Source of the DNA: Bifidobacterium breve
GTDB lineage: Bacteria; Actinomycetota; Actinomycetes; Nanopelagicales; Nanopelagicaceae
Direction of reading: 5' to 3'
DNA length: 64,000 bases
Assembly (NCBI GenBank): GCA_945889195.1
Contig: CAMDBB010000001.1
Span: forward strand, 124,001 to 188,000
The notes beneath the pieces were generated by a model, which worked only from the letters and a program-made list of their open reading frames with translations, searched no databases and was not told the origin of the DNA. Every line of letters starts with the position of its first letter. The stretch's first letter is position 1. The translations under genes were made by a program, and so were the position numbers. Below, in pieces: positions 25,815-34,599 of the stretch.

Positions 25815-26705
25815 ATGTCTTTGCCACAACGCATCGCCATTACTGGCGCCTCCGGTCTTATTGGTACCGCTCTCGTTGGTCACCTAAAGAGTGAAGGACA
25901 CACAGTTCAACGTTTTGTGCGTCGTCCTGTTGTTGCACCCGATGAAATTCAATGGGATCCAAAGACTGGATATGTAGATATTGAAGCTCTACGCGGCGTG
26001 GATGCTGTTATCCATCTTGCCGGTGTAGGCGTTGGCGATAAGCGTTGGAGCAAGAAGTACAAAGCTGAAATTTTGAATTCTCGCCTCTTAGGTACAACTG
26101 CGATTGCTCGCGCAGTCTCTGAAGTAAAGCCACAAGTCTTTATCTCAGCTAGCGCTATCGGTTGGTATGGCGAATCAGGAAATCGCGCTGTCGTTGAAAG
26201 CGATCGAGTGGGAGATGATTTTCTCGCCGCCGTCTGTCGCGAATGGGAAGCTGCCGCTGATTTAGCGCAAGGAGTAAGAACGGTAAAGATTCGCACCGGT
26301 TTAGTTCTGGATCCAACTGGCGGCGCACTAGGCAAGATGCTTCCGCTCTTTCGTCTAGGCCTCGGTGGAAAACTCGGTAATGGTAAGCAGTGGTGGTCTT
26401 GGATCACCTTGCACGATGTGATTCGCGCAATCTCATTCCTTCTTGAGAGTAAAATCGAAGGACCAGTAAATCTCACCTCACCAAATCCAGTTACTAACCA
26501 GGAATTTACTTCAGCTCTTGCACGTGCGATGCACCGTCCAGCTCTCTTTCCGGCTCCAGCTATCGGTCTCAAGATTGCACTGGGTGGTTTCTCGAGCGAG
26601 ATCTTGGGGAGCAAGAAGGTAATGCCACAAGAACTTACCAACGCTGGATTTACGTGGGATTACCCGCACATCACCAATGCGCTAACTGCGCTCATCGAAG
26701 AGTAA
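25815..26705 (+). CDS. TIGR01777 family NAD(P)-dependent epimerase-like protein
   Basis: A 296-residue extended SDR protein with a Rossmann nucleotide site ITGASGLIGTALVGHL, a following RRPVVAPDEIQWDPKTG, the family block FISASAIGWYG (about residue 108) and a C-terminal DUF1731-type segment (PAIGLKIALGGFSSEILGSKKVMPQEL). The family (SulA/YfcH/SDR39U1-like) has no agreed function. It starts 5 bp after sucB and so belongs to the lpdA-sucB transcript. Its end overlaps the convergent amine oxidase gene by 24 bp. Confidence 0.9.
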   Translation: MSLPQRIAITGASGLIGTALVGHLKSEGHTVQRFVRRPVVAPDEIQWDPKTGYVDIEALRGVDAVIHLAGVGVGDKRWSKKYKAEILNSRLLGTTAIARAVSEVKPQVFISASAIGWYGESGNRAVVESDRVGDDFLAAVCREWEAAADLAQGVRTVKIRTGLVLDPTGGALGKMLPLFRLGLGGKLGNGKQWWSWITLHDVIRAISFLLESKIEGPVNLTSPNPVTNQEFTSALARAMHRPALFPAPAIGLKIALGGFSSEILGSKKVMPQELTNAGFTWDYPHITNALTALIEE

Positions 26706-27824
26706 CTCTTCCGCAGCCAAGCGGCCTGATAGCAGTGCACCGTTTTGTGAAGGCGCACTTCTGTAATCTCCTGCAACATAGATGTTGGTAGCCACCTTGG
26801 CCGAAGTTACGCCCTGAGCACCTGGGGCAAATATCGGTAGCGATTTTGGAATTTCATACTTAGCAATCAACGACCACTCTGATGACTGCGCCCCCCAGAT
26901 CAAAGCTAAATGGCGGCGCACCTCAGACTCTGAAGCAAAATCAACAGTTGTCGAAGAGAGCAGAACCTTGCCCGCCGGGGCATATGTTGGTGCAAGATTC
27001 GAGATTGCTATCGAGTTAACCACTGGCCCACGCTTTTGACCATCGATGACCATACACTTTGAAGATGTTAACTCTGTGGGAACTTCGTGATACCAGGTTG
27101 TACTAGCGGCTAGTTTTGGAACGCTTGTCATATCCAATAGTTGGGCTGCAGTCGTGACATCGGTTGCAACAATTACTGGGCCAGCTAGCTCGCTAAGTGA
27201 ATTGATATTCCGCCCAAGCTCAATATTTGTAATTCTCTTAGCCAACGCTGTGGCAAGTGCGCCTACTCCTTGAGCAGGGATGCCTGGCTTACCCGAGATA
27301 AATGAGCGGATGATCTCTTTGCCATTAACTGCGCTGACATGAGCTGGTGATGTGAGAAAAACCCCCGTCAAAAATGGACGAAGTACTCTCTGATAAAGAT
27401 CTCCAAGTTTTTGTAATTCATCCTCAACGCTGAGAGCGCTATTGGAGTGTGAATACAAGTATCGGAGGAAATTCACCTTAGAACTGAGCGAACCTGTCTT
27501 TGATGAAAGCGCTGAGAGTGGATGAGTTCTTGGATCTCCGAGAACTATTCGGTCCTGATCTAACGAAACTTCTACCGCGCGCGGTGCTGCAATGAAATCA
27601 ACTTCATCCATTACCTTCAGCCTCTTGAGCTCTGGGTACTGTGAGTTAATCAGCTGGAAGCCACGGTCAAGAGTGAAGCCATCAATGACATCGCTAGCTA
27701 CTCGCCCTCCAACGCGATCACTGGATTCAATCACTCTTACGGAGCGCCCCGCGCCCTGCAAAGTAAGTGCAGCGCTTATCCCAGCAAGTCCTGCACCAAT
27801 TACTGTTACCTCTTTATCGAGCAT
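26682..27824 (-). CDS. FAD-dependent amine oxidase/desaturase-like protein
   Basis: A 380-residue flavoprotein with an N-terminal dinucleotide site VTVIGAGLAGISAALTLQGAGRSVRVIE, the RVGGRVASD motif of the monoamine oxidase/phytoene desaturase superfamily, and the C-terminal FAD-contact block IYVAGDYRSAPSQNGALLSGRLAAE. Substrate unknown; relatives include protoporphyrinogen oxidase-like and carotenoid-related enzymes. I use ATG 27824, where the FAD domain begins; the frame extends to 27857. It overlaps the upstream Gfo/Idh gene by 11 bp and is therefore co-transcribed with it. Confidence 0.85.
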   Translation of the reverse strand: MLDKEVTVIGAGLAGISAALTLQGAGRSVRVIESSDRVGGRVASDVIDGFTLDRGFQLINSQYPELKRLKVMDEVDFIAAPRAVEVSLDQDRIVLGDPRTHPLSALSSKTGSLSSKVNFLRYLYSHSNSALSVEDELQKLGDLYQRVLRPFLTGVFLTSPAHVSAVNGKEIIRSFISGKPGIPAQGVGALATALAKRITNIELGRNINSLSELAGPVIVATDVTTAAQLLDMTSVPKLAASTTWYHEVPTELTSSKCMVIDGQKRGPVVNSIAISNLAPTYAPAGKVLLSSTTVDFASESEVRRHLALIWGAQSSEWSLIAKYEIPKSLPIFAPGAQGVTSAKVATNIYVAGDYRSAPSQNGALLSGRLAAEELLFDERS

Positions 27825-28821
27825 ATATTTCACGAGCTCTATCAATAATCCTTGCAACAGCTAAAACCTCTTCTTGCGAGATAGGCCAGGCAGCTCCATC
27901 GGTGAGCGCAGCCTTTACAGCGAGATAGAAGGCGCCATAGTTACCAGGAACTCCGGTGATCTCTTCCTTTGCATCGCCTTTGTAGATAAATGCGCGAGAT
28001 GTAGTCGGCACCTTCCACGTTCCGCCCTCGGGAAATTCGCCTGCGCGCAAAAGCACTTCTTGCGGATCTAAATCTTCAATGACTAGTGCACCTTCTGTTC
28101 CTAAGAGTCGAATGCGCGGCCCAGGATTTCCGGCAATTGCACTAGCCGAAAGATAGGAATCAACACCTGATTCGTGTTTTAAAGTCAGAACCACGTCATC
28201 TTCAGAGTCGCCCCGAATACTGCGAATCTGTGCACTTACAACTTGGGCCGGTCCAAACCAGTCAAGGGCGGTAGAGATTAAGTGGGTCTGCAGATCAAGG
28301 AGTAACCCTCCGCCATTTTCTGGGCTCTCATTCTCACGCCATGATGCTGGATTTAACTGCGGGCGAAAACGTTCGAAGCGAGAATCCAAACGGAAAGGTT
28401 TACCAATAAGGCCCTGCGTAATAACTCTCTTAATCGTCAGCGCATCGCTATCCCAAATCCGGTTATAGAAGACCGTAACCGGTACTCCTGCTTTGTCAGC
28501 TGCTGCAAATATTGCTTGCGTTTCTGCCACCGTTCGCGCTGCCGGCTTATCAATTACTACAGGGATACCCGCTGCGATTGCACCTAGCGCTTGTTCTGCA
28601 TGCGCCTTATTTGCAGTAGCAATAACAACAAGATCTAAATCTTGACGTAAGAGATCTGCAAAATTTTCAACAATCTTTACAAGCGGGAAATCCTCTTTTG
28701 CTTGACGCGCACGAGTCGAATTTGTTGTAAGGATTGCAGCAATCTCAAAGCCAGCACCTTTAAGTAAGGGGCCATGAAATGAGCGGCCAGCTAGGCCATA
28801 CCCTGCAATCCCAACGCGCAT
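27814..28821 (-). CDS. Gfo/Idh/MocA family oxidoreductase
   Basis: A 335-residue NAD(P)-dependent dehydrogenase with an N-terminal Rossmann domain (VGIAGYGLAGRSFHGPLLKGAG) and the family's substrate-site motif DKPAARTVAE near residue 92, where EKP is more usual. The C-terminal domain has GGGLLLDLQTHLISTALDWFG with the conserved Asp/His pair. These enzymes oxidise or reduce sugars, inositols or biliverdin-like compounds; the substrate here is unknown. It follows the MMPL gene by 6 bp. Confidence 0.88.
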   Translation of the reverse strand: MRVGIAGYGLAGRSFHGPLLKGAGFEIAAILTTNSTRARQAKEDFPLVKIVENFADLLRQDLDLVVIATANKAHAEQALGAIAAGIPVVIDKPAARTVAETQAIFAAADKAGVPVTVFYNRIWDSDALTIKRVITQGLIGKPFRLDSRFERFRPQLNPASWRENESPENGGGLLLDLQTHLISTALDWFGPAQVVSAQIRSIRGDSEDDVVLTLKHESGVDSYLSASAIAGNPGPRIRLLGTEGALVIEDLDPQEVLLRAGEFPEGGTWKVPTTSRAFIYKGDAKEEITGVPGNYGAFYLAVKAALTDGAAWPISQEEVLAVARIIDRAREIYAR

Positions 28822-28827
28822 GTCAGG

Positions 28828-30981
28828 CTACTTATTCTGTAATTTGGAAGGCCACCAGATCTTTGGACCAATCTCATGCACGAGCGCTGGAACCAAAATG
28901 GAGCGGACGATGATGGTGTCGAGGAGCACGCCAAATGCCACAGCGAAACCAAGTTGAGCAAGCGGCACCAGTGGAAGAAGGCCAAGTACTGCGAAGGTAG
29001 CTGCCAACACAATTCCGGCAGAAGTAATCACAGCGCCTGTCACCGTAAGTCCCTTGATAACTCCTGCACGAGTACCAATCTTGATTGACTCTTCACGGAC
29101 TCTGGTCATCAAGAAGATGTTGTAATCGATACCGAGCGCCACTAAGAAGATGAAGGCGAAGAGTGGGAACGAGGTATCACCACCGGCAAATCCAAAGATG
29201 TGGTTGAAGACCAGCGCACAGACTCCCAGCGTTGCAAAGTATGAGAGGACCACTGTTCCAAGGAGCAGCGCTGCACTGAGAATGCTTCGCAGCAATACTC
29301 CAAGAATGATGGTAATAACAAAGAGAATGATCGGAATAATCAACTTGTTATCTCGATCGTTAGCCTTTCGAATATCGAAAGAGACCGCACTTGTACCGCC
29401 CACAAGAGCGGTTGGGTCGGCCTCCTTAGCGAGTTCACGGATACGAGGAATGTCGTTAGAGGCTTCAACGCTATCTGGAGCTTTATCTAAGGTGACATTA
29501 AGAATTGCCTTGCCATTAACAACTTTCACTGGCGGCGTTGGTTGGCCCGGCGCTGCAAATCCATCGAGAGCTGGAACAACTGTTGTCACACCTGGTGCGT
29601 TCAGCACCGCGGCAGTTACTGCGCCGATTCTATCGACGTTCACAACAATCTGAGTTGGATCTCCTTCTCCCCCTGGGAAGTGAGTGACCAACAACTTCTG
29701 TCCGACTACTGATTCAGGATTCGTTGTAAAGGTATCGACAGTTCCAATTCCATCTGCCTTAAGCGTTGTAGAAGTAAAGGCAAAACCGAGAAGAATCACA
29801 CCTGAAATAACCCACGCTTTTCGTGGATTGTGTCCAATTGTGTTTCCTACCTTGGCCCAAGTACCTGAAAGAACATGATCATCGCCATCAAATTCTGGGC
29901 GACGGGGCCAGAAAATCCAACGTCCAAATATCAATAGGAAAGCAGGCAGCAAGGTCAAAATCGTGATCATGGAACAGACGATTCCGATTGCACCAACAGG
30001 TCCGAGACCTGCTGTGTTAGTTAATTGGCTGAAGAGAAGAATGAGGAGTGAGATAGATACTGTTGAACCGGATGCGATGATTGGCTCCCACACACCTTTG
30101 TACGCCGCGCGCATAGCATCGAAGCGATTCTCATGCAGGTGCAGTTCTTCTCGATAGCGCGCAATCAGAAGGAGCGCATAATCCGTCGCAGCGCCGATGA
30201 CAAGAACAGAGAGAATTCCCTGCGATTGACCATCCACATCGATGATGTCATTTTTTGCAAGCAGGTAGACAATTCCACCAGCCATCGTCAGTGCAAAGAG
30301 CGCCGATAACAACGGAATGATCCATAAAATCGGCGAGCGATAGACAACAATCAAAATCAGAGCAACGACAGCCAGCGTGGTCAGTAGGAGAGTTGAGTCA
30401 ATCGAACCAAAGGCGCCAAAGAGATCGCCGAGCAATCCCCCAGGACCAGTCACATATGGCGTTAAATTATTTGCCTTTGCAATGGGAGCGATATCTTCAC
30501 GAATCGCCTCAACAATCGCTGGCAATACTGGTTCATCGTTAGACAAGACTTCGCCAATCGCATTTCCATCTAGCGGAATATTGGCCAGAATTGCCTTGCC
30601 ATCTTCTGAAGGAAAGGCTGAGATTCGCTGTCCTGGCGCGACAAAATCTGAAATCTTGGCATCTGTGCCGGCAAGAGTCAGCGCACCGATCTCATCGAGA
30701 TGGTCATTAATTGCAGCTAGAGCTGCTGGAGTTGCTGCGCCTTCAAAGAGAACTAAGGTCGGAAAACTAAATGAGTCTTTCCCTGAGAAAGTCTGAATTA
30801 CCTCAGATGCCTGTGTCGCCTCGGCGCCCTTTGGCAAGAATGATGAGTTGTTATTTTCTTGTACTGAAGAGAGCTTGCCGAAGAGAGGTCCAAATACTCC
30901 TGTAAGAACAAACCAGAAGATGACCATCAACATGGCTAAGGCATAAGGCTTACGGTTATTGCGAGTAGTGATTGTCGACAC
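28828..30981 (-). CDS. MMPL family membrane transporter
   Basis: A 717-residue RND-superfamily protein with twelve predicted helices in two halves, each with a large extracytoplasmic loop (about residues 40-190 and 405-540). Membrane blocks include VLVIGAATDYALLLIARYREEL (about 262) and FIFLVALGIDYNIFLMTRVREE (about 610), the paired GxxxDY motifs of MMPL/HpnN-type exporters, which use the proton gradient to move lipids or drugs. The start is a GTG at 30981 preceded by GAAAGG. Substrate unknown; it is divergent from lipB. Confidence 0.92.
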   Translation of the reverse strand: MSTITTRNNRKPYALAMLMVIFWFVLTGVFGPLFGKLSSVQENNNSSFLPKGAEATQASEVIQTFSGKDSFSFPTLVLFEGAATPAALAAINDHLDEIGALTLAGTDAKISDFVAPGQRISAFPSEDGKAILANIPLDGNAIGEVLSNDEPVLPAIVEAIREDIAPIAKANNLTPYVTGPGGLLGDLFGAFGSIDSTLLLTTLAVVALILIVVYRSPILWIIPLLSALFALTMAGGIVYLLAKNDIIDVDGQSQGILSVLVIGAATDYALLLIARYREELHLHENRFDAMRAAYKGVWEPIIASGSTVSISLLILLFSQLTNTAGLGPVGAIGIVCSMITILTLLPAFLLIFGRWIFWPRRPEFDGDDHVLSGTWAKVGNTIGHNPRKAWVISGVILLGFAFTSTTLKADGIGTVDTFTTNPESVVGQKLLVTHFPGGEGDPTQIVVNVDRIGAVTAAVLNAPGVTTVVPALDGFAAPGQPTPPVKVVNGKAILNVTLDKAPDSVEASNDIPRIRELAKEADPTALVGGTSAVSFDIRKANDRDNKLIIPIILFVITIILGVLLRSILSAALLLGTVVLSYFATLGVCALVFNHIFGFAGGDTSFPLFAFIFLVALGIDYNIFLMTRVREESIKIGTRAGVIKGLTVTGAVITSAGIVLAATFAVLGLLPLVPLAQLGFAVAFGVLLDTIIVRSILVPALVHEIGPKIWWPSKLQNK

Positions 30982-31041
30982 GATGAATAGGCCTTTCGGA
31001 GTGCAGGTTATGCGTAATTCGCTAGAGCCCTAGCCTACCTT

Positions 31042-31047
31042 TAGGCT
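31042..31047 (+). promoter_or_regulatory. Leaderless -10 element TAGGCT for lipB-lipA
   Basis: TAGGCT with a 6-nt spacer to GTG 31054 and no Shine-Dalgarno site. Confidence 0.55.
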
Positions 31048-31053
31048 GTACCC

Positions 31054-31725
31054 GTGCCCCTTCTTAGCGCAGCCCAAAATGGAGTTATCTCTCATACTCC
31101 GCTGGCACTGCAGCGAGCAGGCCTCGTTGATTATGAGAAAGCGTTATCGGTGCAACGCAGCATCCATGCAGAGGTAGTCAGCGGAACTCGCGAGAACACC
31201 TTGTTACTTCTTGAGCACCCTTCAGTTTTTACCGCAGGCAAACGCACTCTTGATAATGAAAAGCCTCAAGATGGAACGCCTGTGATAGATGTAGACCGTG
31301 GTGGAAAAATCACCTGGCATGGCCCCGGTCAATTAGTGGGCTACCCAATCGTAAGACTGGCGAAGCCAACTGAGTTAGTTGGATTTGTTCGGGAGATCGA
31401 AGCTGGAATCATCGCTGTCTGCGAAGAGTTTGGAATCAAGGGGCAACGCGTCGATGGGCGCTCTGGTGTCTGGGTGCGTGATGATCGCGGCGATCGTAAA
31501 ATTGCAGCTATCGGAATTCGCGTCGCATCAGGCGTTTCTATGCATGGCTTTGCCATCAATGTGAATCCAGATCTGACGGAATTTGAGCGCATCGTTCCCT
31601 GCGGAATTGATGATGCCGCAGTGACTTCGATGGCGATTGAGCTCAATCGTGACGTCACGCTAGATGAGGTATTGCCTGTCGTTGAAAAGCATCTCTACGA
31701 GACTTTAGTTAAGGTAAGCTCATGA
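31054..31725 (+). CDS. lipB: Octanoyl-[acyl-carrier-protein] transferase
   Basis: LipB moves octanoate from ACP to lipoyl-domain lysines. The 223-residue protein shows [18 protein letters not shown] (about residue 75), the catalytic lysine in [23 protein letters not shown] and the catalytic cysteine in [14 protein letters not shown] (about residue 182). The stop overlaps the lipA ATG (ATGA). The products serve the E2 encoded at 24139 and the H protein used by GcvT. Confidence 0.96.
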   Translation: MPLLSAAQNGVISHTPLALQRAGLVDYEKALSVQRSIHAEVVSGTRENTLLLLEHPSVFTAGKRTLDNEKPQDGTPVIDVDRGGKITWHGPGQLVGYPIVRLAKPTELVGFVREIEAGIIAVCEEFGIKGQRVDGRSGVWVRDDRGDRKIAAIGIRVASGVSMHGFAINVNPDLTEFERIVPCGIDDAAVTSMAIELNRDVTLDEVLPVVEKHLYETLVKVSS

Positions 31726-32660
31726 CAATCGCACCCGAGGGTCGTAAGTTGCTCCGTATTGAGGCGCGTAACGCCGAGACTCCGATTGAACGAAAGCCAG
31801 AGTGGATCAAGACTCGCGCCAACATGGGCCCTGAATACACACGTTTGCGCTCCTTGGTAAAGAGCGAAGGTCTACATACCGTCTGCCAAGAAGCAGCCTG
31901 TCCAAATATCTTTGAATGTTGGGAGGATAAGGAAGCCACCTTCCTCATCGGTGGAGAGCGCTGTACACGTCGCTGCGATTTCTGCAATATCGATACTGGC
32001 AAACCTGAGCCGCTCGATCGCGATGAACCACGACGTGTAGCTGAGTCTGTGCAATCAATGGGGTTGAAGTACGCAACTATTACCGGTGTTACTCGCGATG
32101 ATCTTGAAGATGAAGGTGCATGGCTCTACGCAGAAACGATTCGCAAAGTTCATGAGTTAAATCCCGGAACAGGCGTTGAAATGTTGGCGCCAGATTTCAG
32201 CGGTAACCCAACTCTACTTAATGAAGTCTTTGAGACTCGCCCTGAGGTATTTGCTCACAATCTTGAGACTGTTCCACGTATCTTCAAGCAGATTAGACCT
32301 GCCTTTACCTACGAAAGATCACTCAACGTGATTTCACAGGCTCGCGCATTTGGGCTGATCACTAAGTCAAACCTCATCTTGGGGCTAGGCGAAACTCGTG
32401 AAGAAATCTCGCAAGCGCTCGTTGATCTCCATGCAGCAGGCTGCGATCTCATCACGATTACGCAATACCTTCGCCCTACCAACAAGCACCACCCTGTCGA
32501 GCGATGGGTAAAGCCAGATGAATTTGTTGAGTTAGCGAAGGAAGCAGAAGATATTGGTTTCAGTGGAGTAATGAGCGGTCCGTTGGTCCGCAGTTCATAC
32601 CGCGCTGGTCGTCTCTACAAGCAAGCACAAGAGAAGCGAGCCAGCATCTCTCATGGCTGA
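31722..32660 (+). CDS. lipA: Lipoyl synthase
   Basis: LipA is a radical-SAM enzyme that inserts two sulfurs into protein-bound octanoate. The 312-residue protein has both cluster sites: the auxiliary cluster cysteines in [14 protein letters not shown] (about residues 52-63) and the SAM cluster CTRRCDFC (about 79-86), plus [13 protein letters not shown] and a C-terminal SSYRAG motif containing the cluster-ligating serine. Overlaps lipB by 4 bp and the following acyltransferase by 8 bp. Confidence 0.97.
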   Translation: MTIAPEGRKLLRIEARNAETPIERKPEWIKTRANMGPEYTRLRSLVKSEGLHTVCQEAACPNIFECWEDKEATFLIGGERCTRRCDFCNIDTGKPEPLDRDEPRRVAESVQSMGLKYATITGVTRDDLEDEGAWLYAETIRKVHELNPGTGVEMLAPDFSGNPTLLNEVFETRPEVFAHNLETVPRIFKQIRPAFTYERSLNVISQARAFGLITKSNLILGLGETREEISQALVDLHAAGCDLITITQYLRPTNKHHPVERWVKPDEFVELAKEAEDIGFSGVMSGPLVRSSYRAGRLYKQAQEKRASISHG

Positions 32661-33351
32661 TCTTGTCTATCCACCAGTAATCGTCGCCGTCAAAGCGTTC
32701 TGGAAGTACTTGGGCTTAAAGTTTGATTTCGAAGGCGAAGAGAACATTCCGCGTGAAGGTGGCGCAATTCTGGCTATCAACCATGTCGGATATTTGGATT
32801 TCGCTTTGGTAGGTACTGCCGCACTTCCTGCAAATCGCTACGTAAGATTTATGGCAAAGAAAGAGATCTTTGATAACAAATTGGCGGGGCCCTTGATGCG
32901 CGGAATGCACCACATCTGCGTAGATCGCTCTAATGGTTCCGCATCTTTCGTAGCAGCTCTTCGCGCCTTGCGCGGTGGTGAAATCATCGGCATCTTCCCT
33001 GAAGGAACAATTTCAGTAAGTTTTGAGATTAAAGAACTCAAATCGGGTGCAGTCCGCTTAGCTATGGGAGCTGGCGTCCCTGTGATTCCAACAGTTATAT
33101 GGGGCTCACAAAGAATCTGGACCAAGAAAGTTAAACGAAATCTCCGTCGCAAAAACGTCCCTATTACTGTCGCCTTTGGCGCCCCTCTCTACTTTGATAA
33201 GCAGACAGATGTCGAGGCGGGCGAGAAACTCTTACGCGAAACAATGATTGCTGCGCTGCATAAAATCCAAGAAAGGTATCCAGATTCACACGATGGCCAG
33301 CGCTGGGCGCCTGTGCGCCTTGGTGGAACTGCGCCTGCTCCCCTAAACTAA
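32653..33351 (+). CDS. 1-acyl-glycerol-3-phosphate acyltransferase-like protein
   Basis: A 232-residue PlsC-domain protein that probably acylates lysophosphatidate in membrane lipid synthesis. The catalytic HX4D motif is seen in [11 protein letters not shown] (about residue 38) and the substrate motif in FPEGTIS (about 115). It overlaps lipA by 8 bp. A second, related acyltransferase is encoded at 41100-41801; the two are only moderately alike. Confidence 0.92.
   Translation: MADLVYPPVIVAVKAFWKYLGLKFDFEGEENIPREGGAILAINHVGYLDFALVGTAALPANRYVRFMAKKEIFDNKLAGPLMRGMHHICVDRSNGSASFVAALRALRGGEIIGIFPEGTISVSFEIKELKSGAVRLAMGAGVPVIPTVIWGSQRIWTKKVKRNLRRKNVPITVAFGAPLYFDKQTDVEAGEKLLRETMIAALHKIQERYPDSHDGQRWAPVRLGGTAPAPLN
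33344..33349 (+). promoter_or_regulatory. Leaderless -10 element TAAACT for DUF4191 gene
   Basis: TAAACT overlaps the stop codon of the acyltransferase gene and lies 7 nt before ATG 33357. Confidence 0.5.
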
Positions 33352-33356
33352 CGCTC

Positions 33357-34028
33357 ATGTTTAAGCGAAAGAAAAAAGAAGCAAAGATCAAGAAGCCACG
33401 TTTTCAGGCTTTCCGTGATGCTTACAAAGTAACCCGTGCTGAAAAGCCTTGGATTGGTGCAGCGCTCATCGCCATCTTCCTTCTGGTTCTCGTTGTCGGC
33501 GTAACTCTTGGATTTATCTTCGATCATCCAATCTATGGTGGCTTTGTCACGCTTCCGCTTGCAGCTCTTGCCACTATGTTCTTCTTTACTCGCGTTGCAG
33601 GTTCTGCAGCCTATGCATCCATTGAAGGTCAGATTGGCGCAGGAGCAAGTGTCTTGATGGCAATCCGTAAGGGTTGGACAACAACACCTGCAGTGGCCGT
33701 CAACAAGCAACAAGATATGGTTCATCGCAGCGTTGGTCGCGCGGGCATTGTTCTTACAGGTGAAGGTGGATTCGCAGTTCGCCAGATGGTCCAGGACGAG
33801 AAGAGAAAATCAGAACGATACGCACCAGGTGTTCCAGTGATTGAACTTTTTGTTGGAGATGGAGAAGGACAGGTTCCGCTTCGTAAATTGCAGAAGCATG
33901 TAACCAAACTTCCTAAGAAGCTCACACCTCACCAGATGCGCGAAGTTCGTGCGCGCCTTAAGGCTGTTGGTGGAATGTCACTTCCAATCCCTAAGGGCCC
34001 AATGCCTAAAGGTGTAAAGATCCGCTAA
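33357..34028 (+). CDS. DUF4191 family membrane protein
   Basis: The 223-residue protein has a very basic start (MFKRKKKEAKIKKPR), a block FRDAYKVTRAEKPWIGAALIAIF, two membrane helices (about 38-58 and 62-84) and a long cytoplasmic part with GQIGAGASVLMAIRKGW and a basic tail. This is the actinobacterial DUF4191 family, regularly found after lipA (compare Rv2219). Function unknown. Confidence 0.9.
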   Translation: MFKRKKKEAKIKKPRFQAFRDAYKVTRAEKPWIGAALIAIFLLVLVVGVTLGFIFDHPIYGGFVTLPLAALATMFFFTRVAGSAAYASIEGQIGAGASVLMAIRKGWTTTPAVAVNKQQDMVHRSVGRAGIVLTGEGGFAVRQMVQDEKRKSERYAPGVPVIELFVGDGEGQVPLRKLQKHVTKLPKKLTPHQMREVRARLKAVGGMSLPIPKGPMPKGVKIR

Positions 34029-34029
34029 G

Positions 34030-34407
34030 TTAAATTCTGCTCTTTACCAGAACAGTATTTGATAAGCGTTCGTTGATTCCACGACCATTTTCGTCGAAGG
34101 TAATTGCTGTCACCACGGGTAACAAGAGCGCAGTTCTGATGATTGCTTGAAGAGGCGTTACAGCTCCCCCATCTGAGAAGCGGACTACCTTCAACCCAAC
34201 AAGGCGATGGCCGAAAGAGGAGCCACCGAGTGCGACAAAGAGCGAATACTCGGCAAAGAGAAGTAAGAGAACCGGAAAGCGTGCTCCAGGAATACGGTCG
34301 GCGAGTGAGCCACTTCCCGCAAAGAAGCCGAGCGCGATGGCATAGCAGGCGAGCCAGTCGAAGGTGATCCCGAGGATGCGGCGGCCCTGACTCACACGTG
34401 GATACAT
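34030..34407 (-). CDS. RDD family membrane protein
   Basis: A 125-residue small membrane protein with the RDD layout: SQGRRILGITFDWLACYAIALGFF (first helix, Arg and Asp), a second helix around FPVLLLLFAEYSLFVALGG and the GHRLVGLKVVR block, then a third helix. Function of the family is unclear. Start chosen at ATG 34407 because TAGGCT lies 7 nt upstream; the frame extends to 34434. It corresponds in position to Rv2219A in mycobacteria. Confidence 0.88.
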   Translation of the reverse strand: MYPRVSQGRRILGITFDWLACYAIALGFFAGSGSLADRIPGARFPVLLLLFAEYSLFVALGGSSFGHRLVGLKVVRFSDGGAVTPLQAIIRTALLLPVVTAITFDENGRGINERLSNTVLVKSRI

Positions 34408-34414
34408 GGCGCCA

Positions 34415-34420
34415 AGCCTA
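34415..34420 (-). promoter_or_regulatory. Leaderless -10 element TAGGCT for RDD gene
   Basis: TAGGCT with a 7-nt spacer to ATG 34407. Confidence 0.5.
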
Positions 34421-34465
34421 TCGGCTACCTTCAATGAGGGTGGATGTGGGTCGCTCGGCCAAGAT

Positions 34466-34481
34466 GTAACACGGCCGTAAC
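34466..34481 (+). promoter_or_regulatory. GlnR-like operator upstream of glnA
   Basis: GTAAC-ACGGCC-GTAAC fits the half-site spacing of the actinobacterial nitrogen regulator GlnR (gTnAC-n6-GnAAC type). It lies about 120 bp before the glnA start in a 192-bp intergenic stretch, a usual place for activation of glnA under nitrogen limitation. No glnR gene is in the window. Confidence 0.55.
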
Positions 34482-34542
34482 ACTGCGATTATGACATTTT
34501 TACGCATGAGAACTAGCCTTCACTCCATCAGCGGTACTCAAC

Positions 34543-34568
34543 GATGAGCTGACTGGGATGAGCTGGCT
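34543..34568 (+). repeat. Two 12-bp near-identical repeats in glnA leader
   Basis: GATGAGCTGACT at 34543-34554 and GATGAGCTGGCT at 34557-34568 are 14 bp apart start to start. Function unknown; they may mark a regulator or RNA element in the leader. Confidence 0.5.
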
Positions 34569-34599
34569 GTGAAAAATCAGCCTCAATTGGAGTATCAAT

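Noticed and set aside
25949-26641. Long open frame on the minus strand (230 codons)
   Set aside because: It lies wholly opposite the TIGR01777 epimerase gene, whose motifs are clear; the antisense translation is rich in Arg, Ser and Pro with no recognisable domain.
28828-30981. MMPL gene as part of a mycolate-type lipid export locus
   Set aside because: Neighbours are lipoate genes and an oxidoreductase; there are no polyketide synthase or mycolyltransferase genes to support it.
34482-34599. glnA-type glutamine riboswitch in the glnA leader
   Set aside because: I could see repeats and a weak GGCTG/CAGCC hairpin but not the conserved core of that RNA class, which I know mainly from cyanobacteria.
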